Positions 26,476 to 32,882 of a DNA stretch of 39,022 nt are shown here, piece after piece. Source of the stretch: a virus. A model generated the notes under the pieces. That model searched no databases, was not told the origin of the DNA, and saw only the letters and a list, made by a program, of their open reading frames with translations. The DNA is taken from IMG/VR virus record IMGVR_UViG_3300035701_000113, positions 1 to 39,022 of that record; one strand, given 5' to 3'. The position numbers and the translations under genes were made by a program. The first letter of the stretch is position 1; each line of letters starts with the position of its first letter.

Positions 26476-26499
26476 AAAAACCCGCCATCAAGGCGGGCC
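26476..26499 (-). terminator. Early operon terminator
   Basis: On the - strand CCCGCC, loop TTGAT, GGCGGG, then TTTTT. It follows the last early gene (HNH) and separates early from late transcription. No perfect sigma70 promoter follows; two CTTGACAA motifs lie just upstream of it at 26529-26536 and 26551-26558. Confidence 0.9.
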
Positions 26500-26553
26500 T
26501 CTTCAGACACTTCGAGTATCCGGTAAAATTGTCAAGGATGCGTCAGTGTTTTG

Positions 26554-26886
26554 TCAAGAGGCCGCTTCTTGTTTTTTTTGTTGCGGTGTTTTCCCAATCG
26601 AAACCCCTAACAACTTTTCTCTCAAGTGATGATAGAGATGCGCCTTGGCATGGCACGTCTCGCAAAGCGTCATCCCATTCCATAATTTGTATTTGAGTTC
26701 AGGATACTTCTCTTTCGGATAGACGTGATGAGCCTCAAGTTCTCCGCCTTTAGCCCCACATGATTGACAACGAAAGCAGTCTCTTTGGTAAACCATCTCC
26801 CGCCATATGTCAGATTTGCCTCCGCCTGACTTGCCGACATATTTCTCGTTTGTTCTACCCAATCGTGATCCCCCTCGCCATCTCAA
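26554..26886 (-). CDS. HNH endonuclease, last early gene
   Basis: 110 residues. The core is classic: RDCFRCQSCGAKGGELEAHH (two CxxC halves and a His pair), then KLWNGMTLCETCHAKAH with the second zinc pair. ATG 26886 gives the full length; a TTG near 26865 with GAGGGGG upstream is a possible alternative. It overlaps the upstream gene by 32 bases and is followed by the early terminator. Confidence 0.87.
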   Translation of the reverse strand: MRWRGGSRLGRTNEKYVGKSGGGKSDIWREMVYQRDCFRCQSCGAKGGELEAHHVYPKEKYPELKYKLWNGMTLCETCHAKAHLYHHLREKLLGVSIGKTPQQKKQEAAS

Positions 26887-27091
26887 GCCAGTACTCGTAC
26901 TCCGCGGACAGCTTACCGATTTTCCTGTCGAGCTCTTGCATCTTCTCGTGCGCCCTCGTGTCGTTTATCAGTATGCCGGTCCCGCCACGCTTGCCCTGCC
27001 TGAACGCCATGAACGCCTGTCGGTCGGCGGCGCCACGGTAGGCCAGGTACTTGATCGTCGCGTATGTTGCGTTCAGCCTCTCTATCGGCAA
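26855..27091 (-). CDS. Small conserved phage protein, start uncertain
   Basis: The convincing part is residues PIERLNATYATIKYLAYRGA onward to MQELDRKIGKLSAEYEYWLE. I place the start at TTG 27091, which follows GAGG and clears most of the neighbouring zinc-finger gene; a GTG at 27184 would give 109 residues but with a Gly/Arg-rich, shadow-like N-terminus. Ends in a coiled coil. Function unknown. Confidence 0.55.
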   Translation of the reverse strand: MPIERLNATYATIKYLAYRGAADRQAFMAFRQGKRGGTGILINDTRAHEKMQELDRKIGKLSAEYEYWLEMARGITIG

Positions 27092-27357
27092 AGCGACCTC
27101 ATCCTCGTAGCCACGTCCAGGAGTACCCTTTCCGCGTCCGGCCCCAGCGCGCGGAGCCTTCTCGCCGGCTGCTCCAGAAGCCACTCGACCTCCCTCTTTA
27201 TGCCATAAGCCACGTGCTCCACCAACGTCTTCTCCGGCCGCGAGTGGACCGCCTTCTGCCTCCTTATAAGATTAGCGTAGTCCCTCCGGCAGTCGTCGTG
27301 CCAGGGCGACCGCTTAGTGCTGTTCAGATCGCATCCGCAAAGGACGCAGTGTCTCAC
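27082..27357 (-). CDS. Zinc-finger protein downstream of the pentamer array
   Basis: 91 residues from GTG 27357 with GAGGTAG upstream. HCVLCGCDLN followed by SPWHDDCRRDY gives a likely zinc site (C-x2-C near the start, then H-x3-C). A long basic helical part follows (LIRRQKAVHSRPEKTLVEHV ... LLEQPARRLRAL). This is the first gene transcribed after the pentamer array, so its leader contains the array. A nucleic-acid-binding role is plausible but unproven. Confidence 0.65.
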   Translation of the reverse strand: MRHCVLCGCDLNSTKRSPWHDDCRRDYANLIRRQKAVHSRPEKTLVEHVAYGIKREVEWLLEQPARRLRALGPDAERVLLDVATRMRSLCR

Positions 27358-27386
27358 ATTAACTACCTCGTCGCTTGAAGTCTCTT

Positions 27387-27601
27387 AAGCCTTACCTTAC
27401 CTCGCCTGACATCACCAAACCCGGCCACATCCCACCCAAACTCACCCGACATCACCCGAACTTGCCCCACCATGCCTCTCCTCAACCGACCGCATCGGAC
27501 CCCACCTGGCCTAACCTGACCCCACCATGCCAAACCTTACCTTACATCGCCGCGCCCAGCCTGACGTCACCGGACCCATCCTCACCTAACACCAACTGAC
27601 A
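27387..27601 (-). repeat. Pentamer array: 43 in-phase units of GGYNN
   Basis: Read on the + strand in steps of five from base 27387, all 43 consecutive units fit NNRCC. Position 3 is A in 31, G in 10 and T in 2 units. Positions 4-5 are CC in 31 units, and each of the other 12 keeps C at one of the two positions. Positions 1-2 vary freely. The phase is never broken over 215 bp. On the transcribed (-) strand this is GGTNN repeated, so GG pairs recur every 5 nt. The array begins inside the last five codons of the 27586-28125 gene and ends about 30 bases before the next start. It is not CRISPR-like: there are no spacers. Confidence 0.95.
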
Positions 27602-28125
27602 ACCTTGAACCTGCCGAACTTCGGGCGGTAATCGCCGATACCAACGAAACTACCGGCTTGGTCTAAGACATCACGGACCACGCTCTTGTCAAGCTGCTCA
27701 TCAAGAACCTCGATCTCAAATGAAAGCCTCCACTTGTCCAAGCGAGGCCTGTATCTGAGAACCGCGTTCCGCTGGACGACGGCGCGCCTCTCATCGATCT
27801 CGTATTCGTTGATTTCGTGTGGAATCATAAATGGCTTTACGAAGACGGCGGCCTTGAACAGGTCCTTGTACGTCTTGTTCCTCTTGCCTGGTATGGTGAA
27901 ATTAGTGGCCGCCTTCACCATCGCAGACTCGATATGCTCCGCCGGCTGGACGAGATTGCCGCCCTCGTCCCTATACGCCGCCTTCTCGCCCTCCGCCTTC
28001 CAGTCGATGGTGCCGGTTTTTTTCCGGCCTTTGGATTCCGGCTCATCGGCGTTGAAATAGCGGTGCATCAACAGCGGCGCCGTCCCCTCGATAGTCACCT
28101 TAATCATGTTCCCGTTCCCTTTCAT
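27586..28125 (-). CDS. Conserved phage protein, possible Cas7/RAMP-like fold, function unknown
   Basis: 179 residues, ATG overlapping the preceding stop. The opening NMIKVTIEGTAPLLMHRYF, a Lys/Arg-rich loop, and the ending FVGIGDYRPKFGRFKVVSW (Gly-rich loop with Arg/Phe) resemble RAMP/Cas7-type RNA-binding proteins, but this is a weak visual likeness, not a family assignment. The stop codon lies inside the start of the pentamer array, so gene and array are physically linked. Sits in the early operon with small zinc proteins. Confidence 0.6.
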   Translation of the reverse strand: MKGNGNMIKVTIEGTAPLLMHRYFNADEPESKGRKKTGTIDWKAEGEKAAYRDEGGNLVQPAEHIESAMVKAATNFTIPGKRNKTYKDLFKAAVFVKPFMIPHEINEYEIDERRAVVQRNAVLRYRPRLDKWRLSFEIEVLDEQLDKSVVRDVLDQAGSFVGIGDYRPKFGRFKVVSWC

Positions 28126-28313
28126 GATTCCCCCTTTCTGTCCCTCGCCTCGAGCCTTAGTATCTCGACGAACATCAAAAGCCCCATGCCGAGCTGGTTT
28201 ACCCTGTCGGCGTCCTCGTTTGTCTGCTTCGTTATCGAGGCCAGCGCCTCCCCCAGGATCGCGGGCGTGACCACCACCTGGGCGGGGAAGGCGAGGTCGG
28301 GGTCGTCGGTCAT
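28122..28313 (-). CDS. Small helical protein of unknown function
   Basis: 63 residues. Two helices are apparent (VTPAILGEALASITKQTNED and NQLGMGLLMFVEILRLEARD). The stop overlaps the next ATG (ATGA), as does its own start with the previous stop. Probably translated by coupling in the early operon. No family recognised. Confidence 0.6.
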   Translation of the reverse strand: MTDDPDLAFPAQVVVTPAILGEALASITKQTNEDADRVNQLGMGLLMFVEILRLEARDRKGES

Positions 28314-28498
28314 TTCACACCCGGTTTGTGCTCGGGGCAGTACCTCGTTCCCGTATGGTTCTTAGGGACCATCATCTTCAGGCCGCAAACGATACAGTGA
28401 CGCTCTATCATGGCGTCGCCGTGCCCCTTCCAGCTTGCCATCTTGCAGGACGTCGCCTCCTTCGCGGGGTCAGGTTCGGGCCGGCAGAAGTCAGCCAT
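28310..28498 (-). CDS. Small zinc-finger protein
   Basis: 62 residues with HCIVCGLKMMVPKNHTGTRY followed by CPEH: a C-x2-C ... C-x2-H zinc knuckle. The N-terminal half also contains two Cys (ADFCRPEP, ATSCKMAS). Starts at a TAATG overlap. It belongs to a run of small Cys-rich early proteins that probably bind nucleic acid or host proteins; role unknown. Confidence 0.68.
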   Translation of the reverse strand: MADFCRPEPDPAKEATSCKMASWKGHGDAMIERHCIVCGLKMMVPKNHTGTRYCPEHKPGVK

Positions 28499-28668
28499 TA
28501 TTCATTCCTTGCCACTATGCACTCAGGACAATTTATAGGTTTCTTGGTCCGCTTCCAGACCGCGAAGGGCACCAGTTTCTTCCGCTTGCAGCTGACCTCG
28601 TATCCGCCCCTCGCCTTGACCCTGTGGCCGTGGTGAACCGGGCCGCCGTCACGCCTCTGGAGTCTCAC
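28498..28668 (-). CDS. Small basic Cys-containing protein
   Basis: 56 residues from GTG 28668. Basic throughout (VKARGGYEVSCKRKKL), ending with TKKPINCPECIVARNE, which has a CPEC zinc-type pair that may pair with the earlier single Cys. The stop shares a base with the next ATG (TAATG). It fills an otherwise empty slot exactly, which supports it. Confidence 0.6.
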   Translation of the reverse strand: MRLQRRDGGPVHHGHRVKARGGYEVSCKRKKLVPFAVWKRTKKPINCPECIVARNE

Positions 28669-28672
28669 TCAC

Positions 28673-28864
28673 TCATCTCCCGATTCTCTCGGCCTGCTCA
28701 AGCATTTTGTTTTCTACAACCTCATACAGGTCGCCCGGCTCAAGGAACACCTTGACCTCTATCTGCACAACCAACGCCTTGTGGCTAAATGACTTTTCAC
28801 CGATGCCGTTTGCGTAAATGTCATAGTCCTTTGTGATTCTGAAATCCTCCAATATGGACTTCAC
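28673..28864 (-). CDS. Small alpha/beta protein of unknown function
   Basis: 63 residues: LEDFRITKDYDIYANGIGEK, then a beta stretch ALVVQIEVKVFLEPGDLYEV and a terminal helix NKMLEQAERIGR. Its ATG overlaps the preceding stop by four bases. No family recognised. Operon overlap on the upstream side is the main support. Confidence 0.6.
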   Translation of the reverse strand: MKSILEDFRITKDYDIYANGIGEKSFSHKALVVQIEVKVFLEPGDLYEVVENKMLEQAERIGR

Positions 28865-29259
28865 TGCTCATTCACCACCTTGCTCTTGCCATAGAGAGCG
28901 CATCGTTCATACAACTCGCATGGCTTATCGTCATAGCGTGTTAGGCTGTTTTCTTTCTTGGAGCAACTGGGCCGAGAGTCAGTGCGAATATAACCTCCTG
29001 ATCCGTCGGGCCATGCCGTTTTGCTGCCGATGTAGAAATTGCAAAGTCCACACTTTTCTCCGGATTCGTCGTCCGGTATGCCCAGGGAGTTCAGGTAGCA
29101 GTCGGCGCAGATACCGTACTTGCCGGGCTTGTGCCTCTTGAGCTGCCATTCGGGAAGGTCAACCAAAACGCACCAGCTCGCCAGTACCCCGCCACCGAAG
29201 AGCTTGGGGTCGAGTCCCGTGTCGTAATCCATCTCGTCGCCACATACGCTGCACTTCAT
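28861..29259 (-). CDS. Cys-rich zinc-binding protein
   Basis: 132 residues with at least nine Cys. It opens KCSVCGDEMDYDTGLDPK (CxxC), continues GICADCYLNSLG and KCGLCNFYIG (more CxxC pairs), then RPSCSKKEN and KPCELYERCALYG. Enough ligands for two or three zinc sites. Translational coupling (ATGA) with the upstream gene. Function unknown. Confidence 0.65.
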   Translation of the reverse strand: MKCSVCGDEMDYDTGLDPKLFGGGVLASWCVLVDLPEWQLKRHKPGKYGICADCYLNSLGIPDDESGEKCGLCNFYIGSKTAWPDGSGGYIRTDSRPSCSKKENSLTRYDDKPCELYERCALYGKSKVVNEQ

Positions 29260-29675
29260 CAGACCTGCCTCCCACGGAAGAAACCGAGCAAATACGCCCT
29301 GGCCTCTTCGTCTGTGTTGAAGCCCCTGAGGACCCCGGCAATGTCCAGCAGGTCCTTGAGGCCCACTTGGAAAACAGGGTCCCTTTTCGGTGGAGGCGCT
29401 GTCTCTCTCTTCGCCTTGCCCGCCGGCTGTTTCTTCTTCGCATACTCCCTTTGCTTCTCGTTATAATGCTTCCGGCAGATGGCGCGGTTGGGTAACCTCT
29501 TCTCCGGGCAACCTTCGACCTCGCAGTTCTCTTCTTTCATTTCCTGCCTCCTCCTGTCCTCTCGCTCGACCGCGGCCATCAACACCCCGTGCCGTGTGTC
29601 TTCCGTCCCTTCCTGGGCCTCCTCGATCTTGGCGAATGCCTGGTCTATTGGTATCCACTTCTCCAATTGCGCCAC
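29259..29675 (-). CDS. Zinc-knuckle protein, start uncertain
   Basis: 138 residues from GTG 29675. An internal ATG has a far stronger ribosome site (AGGAGGAGGCAGGAA) and would give about 93 residues beginning MKEENCEVEGCPEKR. A C-x4-C-x10-C-x2-H knuckle (CEVEGC ... CRKHYNEK) resembles those in the HNH gene at 23780. The C-terminus ends in a helical GLKDLLDIAGVLRGF segment. Two products from the two starts are possible. Confidence 0.6.
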   Translation of the reverse strand: MAQLEKWIPIDQAFAKIEEAQEGTEDTRHGVLMAAVEREDRRRQEMKEENCEVEGCPEKRLPNRAICRKHYNEKQREYAKKKQPAGKAKRETAPPPKRDPVFQVGLKDLLDIAGVLRGFNTDEEARAYLLGFFRGRQV

Positions 29676-29683
29676 TCACGCGT

Positions 29684-29887
29684 CTACGGCAGGAACTCGA
29701 GCTCCTCAGCCGCCTTCCAGGTCACGAGGTCGCCACCTAAAACCGTTCCCTTGATCCAGTGGAATCTATTGCCCCAGAGATCACGTCCGAACATGGACTC
29801 TTTCTCCCCCCGCGACATCTCCCGCAGTATGGTCACCCTCTGCCCCACAAACCGCCCGTCGAGCGCGTCCCTTATCAACGCTTCCAT
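29684..29887 (-). CDS. Small early protein of unknown function
   Basis: 67 residues from ATG 29887 (AAGGAGG eight bases upstream, inside the preceding gene). A helix (MEALIRDALDGRFVGQRVTI) is followed by a basic, Trp-containing beta portion (DLWGNRFHWIKGTVLGG). No family recognised. Confidence 0.6.
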   Translation of the reverse strand: MEALIRDALDGRFVGQRVTILREMSRGEKESMFGRDLWGNRFHWIKGTVLGGDLVTWKAAEELEFLP

Positions 29888-30042
29888 GGCCCGGCCTCCT
29901 TGCGCTCGCAAGCTCTCGATTTGCAGTTGTCGCAGTTCACACAGTCGTTACATATCGGGCGGTCGGGTATCTCCTCCATGCTCCTTGCCTCTACCTTCAT
30001 GTCCTTCCCACATATCGAGCAGCAAACTTGGTAATCGACCAT
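29875..30042 (-). CDS. Small zinc-ribbon protein
   Basis: 55 residues. QVCCSICGKDMKVEARSM opens with CCxxC, and PICNDCVNCDNCKSRACERK supplies several more, giving two or three CxxC pairs as in zinc ribbons. ATG overlaps the stop of the lysozyme-like gene (ATGA) and the end overlaps the next gene by 13 bases. Probable nucleic-acid or protein-binding early protein. Confidence 0.65.
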   Translation of the reverse strand: MVDYQVCCSICGKDMKVEARSMEEIPDRPICNDCVNCDNCKSRACERKEAGPWKR

Positions 30043-30913
30043 CAGCCCCCCATCCCAGCGACAGCCTCGGCCAGCGGGTTCGGGTTGTAGGGCGGCACCT
30101 CTACCGCGTCTATCCTCTGCCTGCACCCCTCGACCGCCCTCACCCACTCAGCCGGGTGCCCCTCGCAGTAACCCTTCGTGTCATGCGCCGTTTGCGCCGG
30201 ACCCCAGAAGTGGAGCACGAAGTCAGCCGCGCCGCTTATAGCCGTCGGTATGTCGGGCCACGCGCACCAGCCGTTGCCGCTACCCCCGATACCAACTGAG
30301 CGTGTCCACTCGTTCGACTTCATGCACCAGTAGTTGAAATAGGCACAAGTGTAGCCGTTGGTGCCGAGCGATGTCTCGCGGGAGGTCAGTGCGCAAAGAA
30401 GATACGGATTGACCCCCGTCCTGTCGCCAGCGTCGATGAAGTTTCTGCCGTAACCACGCAAGGGGGATGAAGTAGGCGCGAGGTATCGGTTTATCTTCTC
30501 GGCCCTTGCGTTCTTCTCATACTCGGCCTTCCTGATCTCCTCCTGCCTCAATATCTCTTCGATGATCCAACTCCACTTGGAATGCTGGAGCTCGTTGAGG
30601 TACTCGTTGCCATCAGGCTGCCCGCCGGCCCCGGCACCGGAGGGTGCACCCGGGGGTACGGGTGGGGCCGGCGGCTCAACCTGCTCCGAGTCGGTAGGCT
30701 CGGATGGCAGCGGTGAAAACCTTAACTCCACACCTTTCGGGCGGCGTTGCTTCTCTCTCCTGATTGTCGATTCGACCGGTGATGCGTTGTAGACTATGAG
30801 CGCGAGCGCGAGTATCAGGAACGCGGCTGTGGCGGCTGCCCTTGAGACCTTGCGCTTGCGCTTTTTGCGAGCTCCTTTATTCTCTCGAGTAATGCGGCAT
30901 CAGCTCCCTTCAT
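30042..30913 (-). CDS. Membrane-anchored lysozyme/glucosaminidase-like protein, N-terminus in another frame
   Basis: The lysozyme-like part (30042-30731 and upstream) is clear: GRNFIDAGDRTGVNPYLLCA then TSRETSLGTNGYTCAYFN with the catalytic-type Glu, and later AISGAADFVLHFW. Reading upstream, the same frame holds a transmembrane segment (AAATAAFLILALALIVYNAS) with basic residues before it, yet no standard start codon. A start exists in the other frame (ATG 30913, MKGADAALLERIKELAK). A -1 shift at GCAAAAAG (about 30861-30868) would join them to one protein: helix, basic patch, TM anchor, Pro-rich linker, wall hydrolase domain. Without a shift the upstream frame ends after 32 residues. Confidence 0.68.
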
Positions 30914-30961
30914 CCGGGGCCAGTATTTGATTGCGATCCCTGCCCACCACTCGAGTGCGTC

Positions 30962-31054
30962 CTAGGTCTCCTTGCGCTTGAGGTGCTCGATGATCGCGAC
31001 CGCGGTTGTGATGGCTGCCAGGAGGATGAGGGGGATAACTATCTCTGCTGTCAT
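30962..31054 (-). CDS. 30-residue single-pass membrane peptide
   Basis: Starts at ATG 31054 after an ideal AAAGGAGG site and overlaps the replication protein stop (ATGA). It is TAEIVIPLILLAAITTAVAI plus a basic tail ending KRKET and TAG. After the TAG the same frame remains open into the ATG 30913 segment of the lysozyme-like gene, so it may be the leader of a longer protein broken by this stop. Confidence 0.65.
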   Translation of the reverse strand: MTAEIVIPLILLAAITTAVAIIEHLKRKET

Positions 31055-31914
31055 GAGGCCTCCTTTCTCTTCCAACCCTCGCTCGTGTGGATCAGCTCTT
31101 TCGCGCTGACCAGCTCCTCGAACTCTCTTCGCGGCAGCGTCTCCCCACCGAGAAGCTCGACCATGGGATCGCCGTGGTCATCGAGGGGTACTTCTTTCGC
31201 TGGTTCCTCTTCTCCCCTTCTTTTATAGCTGGAGAATGGGTCATTTTCGGGCAGAAACTTCTCCAGTCCACGCGCCATGAACTCGTCTATACGCCACTTG
31301 TAATTCATGAAGCACCCAGGGTCAGCGAGAATCATCGAGTAATTGTTAATGGACAACTCGATCTCTTCTACAGAGTAAATCTTGAGCTTCGCCTTGATGC
31401 TTGACTCATGCTTCTTCTCTAGGGAACGGTGTCGGATGAGATTGTCTTTTGAAATCCAGTGCTCGAAAATGCTATATATGTTTCTTTCTTCTGTATTTAT
31501 ATCTGACTCTGAATATAGTTTAAGGGTAGGGTTAACCCCTTCTTTAAGGGGTGGGTTAACCAACTGCGGATTGCCACCCTTCTTGCCTGCTCTCCTTGCC
31601 GCCTCTCTTTTTTCCCTGTCTTTACGCATTCTTTGCGAGTAGTACCCATGGTCGTCTTTCTTCAATACACCTTTCTCCGTGAGTTCTTTTAAACATGAAT
31701 TGCATGTCTTCTGGGGTATCCCGAGTATGTGAGATAACTGCAAACTTGTTATCTTTTTGCTATTAGAAGTCAGATACCCGTATGGCTTCGAGTGGTGAAG
31801 TATCCCTATCAAGCGTATAAAAAATCCCTGGGTCGATAGCCTGCAGGAGGCAAGTTCTATGTCACTATTCCAGTCATCTGGATAGAACTTTATCCAGGGT
31901 TCCCTCTCATCCAC
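31051..31914 (-). CDS. Replication initiator/replisome organiser (N-terminal winged helix, DnaD-like end)
   Basis: 287 residues from GTG 31914. The opening DEREPWIKFYPDDWNSDIEL and SLQLSHILGIPQKTCNSCLK form the winged-helix DNA-binding pattern of phage replication proteins. A Lys/Arg-rich, Pro/Gly-containing linker follows, and ends with IDEFMARGLEKFLPENDPFS, a DnaD-like tail that would load helicase. The segment is AT-richer than the surrounding phage, a sign of recombination. Confidence 0.7.
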   Translation of the reverse strand: MDEREPWIKFYPDDWNSDIELASCRLSTQGFFIRLIGILHHSKPYGYLTSNSKKITSLQLSHILGIPQKTCNSCLKELTEKGVLKKDDHGYYSQRMRKDREKREAARRAGKKGGNPQLVNPPLKEGVNPTLKLYSESDINTEERNIYSIFEHWISKDNLIRHRSLEKKHESSIKAKLKIYSVEEIELSINNYSMILADPGCFMNYKWRIDEFMARGLEKFLPENDPFSSYKRRGEEEPAKEVPLDDHGDPMVELLGGETLPRREFEELVSAKELIHTSEGWKRKEAS

Positions 31915-32464
31915 TTTCCTTCTCCTGCGCCGCCTTGAACAGGATGTTTATTGCTTCCTCCGCGCATCGGTTGGCGTTCTTAAAAATCTCAGAGCCGGTG
32001 AAATGTAGAATCGGAATGCCGGCATTCTGGAAGTCGCGGTCCCTGGCCTTGTCCTTGGCGGCCTGCTCCTTCGTCTTCTCGTGGAAATCGTGTCCGTCGC
32101 ATTCGATTGCAACAAGGATCTCGTCCTGCGGGTGTTTGCCGACATACATTGTGAGGAGAATGTCGACCCGGTACTTCTTCTTGCCAATCGCCATCTCAAA
32201 CTGCGGTTCGGTCTCGAAGTAAGCATCATATCCTTCGCGAGAAAGCAAAAGGCTGATTATCATGAGCTGCTCGATCGGTGATTCGCAAGACAGAATTAGT
32301 TCAAGTTCATTCTGAAGGTTCTCAACACTTGGCAGTATTCGGTCTTTAAGAAAAGCAAGAACCACATTTTCTGGAAGCTCGAGAAGACCTTGATACATTT
32401 CAATCGCATTAACCACAAGCTCTTTTTGATATTCTGGTTTTCCTCGTTTACTGCTCATCACCAT
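31907..32464 (-). CDS. DUF559-type PD-(D/E)XK nuclease
   Basis: 185 residues. A helical N-terminal half is followed by a Vsr/DUF559-like core: YFETEPQFEMAIGKKKYRVD (Asp), LVAIECDGHDFHEKTKEQAA (Glu/Cys, His) and KARDRDFQNAGIPILHFTGS. The E-x-D and DFQN parts match the family. It lies just after a terminator and its ATG follows a G-rich tract. Could be a Holliday-junction or mismatch-type nuclease or a defence-related gene; not decided. Confidence 0.7.
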   Translation of the reverse strand: MVMSSKRGKPEYQKELVVNAIEMYQGLLELPENVVLAFLKDRILPSVENLQNELELILSCESPIEQLMIISLLLSREGYDAYFETEPQFEMAIGKKKYRVDILLTMYVGKHPQDEILVAIECDGHDFHEKTKEQAAKDKARDRDFQNAGIPILHFTGSEIFKNANRCAEEAINILFKAAQEKESG

Positions 32465-32473
32465 TCCCCCCCC

Positions 32474-32503
32474 AAAAAGGGCCTCCGATGTTTCGAAGGC
32501 CCC
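32474..32503 (-). terminator. Terminator inside early region
   Basis: The - strand reads GGGCCTTCG, loop AAACAT, CGGAGGCCC (one wobble), then TTTTT and a G-run. It ends transcription from the switch after the small Cys-rich gene at 32534; the genes to the left need read-through or another promoter. Confidence 0.85.
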
Positions 32504-32533
32504 CTCAGGTTGTTTCCCCCGGCATGTACCATG

Positions 32534-32746
32534 TCAGTCATCCCATCCGCAGACGAAGTCGCAAGGATCGACATCGCACTCGAAACAGCATCCCTTATGG
32601 TCCATGGGGCAGTCGCGCGTCGGGTCGTTGCACCTGCCTCCGGGCGAATAGAGCTGGCAATCATCCGGTGGCTCGGGGTATCCGTCCTCGGGATTGTTGT
32701 GTGCTATGCCTTCTGCCACGTTGCCGTCGATGTAGTCCTGGTTCAT
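32534..32746 (-). CDS. Very Cys-rich small protein
   Basis: 70 residues from ATG 32746. About nine Cys lie in the last 45 residues (DDCQLYSPGGRCNDPTRDC, GCCFECDVDPCDFVC). The start overlaps the preceding stop (ATGA). Spacing suggests a zinc or disulfide-stabilised fold; no signal peptide, so zinc is more likely. Function unknown. Confidence 0.65.
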   Translation of the reverse strand: MNQDYIDGNVAEGIAHNNPEDGYPEPPDDCQLYSPGGRCNDPTRDCPMDHKGCCFECDVDPCDFVCGWDD

Positions 32747-32880
32747 CGCCTCTCCCCTTTGCATTTGCCGCACTCGCATTCCTCAGGGTGCTCTACCTTC
32801 CCGGACAGCTTGTCTCCGTTCTCGCGGATCTCCCTCTGGTGCTTCGGCTCTTTGCCCTTCCACCAGGGATGAGGTTTCAT
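32743..32880 (-). CDS. 45-residue basic protein with C-terminal Cys cluster
   Basis: Starts at ATG 32880 behind an AGGAGG site in the end of the previous gene. Sequence MKPHPWWKGKEPKHQREIRE runs into an ending with EECECGKCKGERR (CxC-x2-C). Stop overlaps the next ATG. It resembles small zinc-hairpin phage proteins; role unknown. Confidence 0.6.
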   Translation of the reverse strand: MKPHPWWKGKEPKHQREIRENGDKLSGKVEHPEECECGKCKGERR

Positions 32881-32882
32881 CT

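Noticed and set aside
26529-26558. Full sigma70 promoter at the TTGACA copies
   Set aside because: No acceptable -10 lies 16-18 bp from either copy, so only a possible protein-binding repeat is reported.
27375-27599. Open frame on the + strand across the pentamer array
   Set aside because: It is Pro/Thr/Ser low-complexity produced by the period-5 repeat; it has no ribosome site, opposes the operon, and its openness follows from the lack of stop-forming units.
27387-27601. CRISPR array
   Set aside because: No repeat longer than five bases, no spacers, and no adjacent Cas operon.
30962-30964. Genome-wide TAG recoding
   Set aside because: Many other genes in the window (integrase, endolysin, large terminase) end naturally at TAG with the next gene right after, so TAG is a normal stop here.
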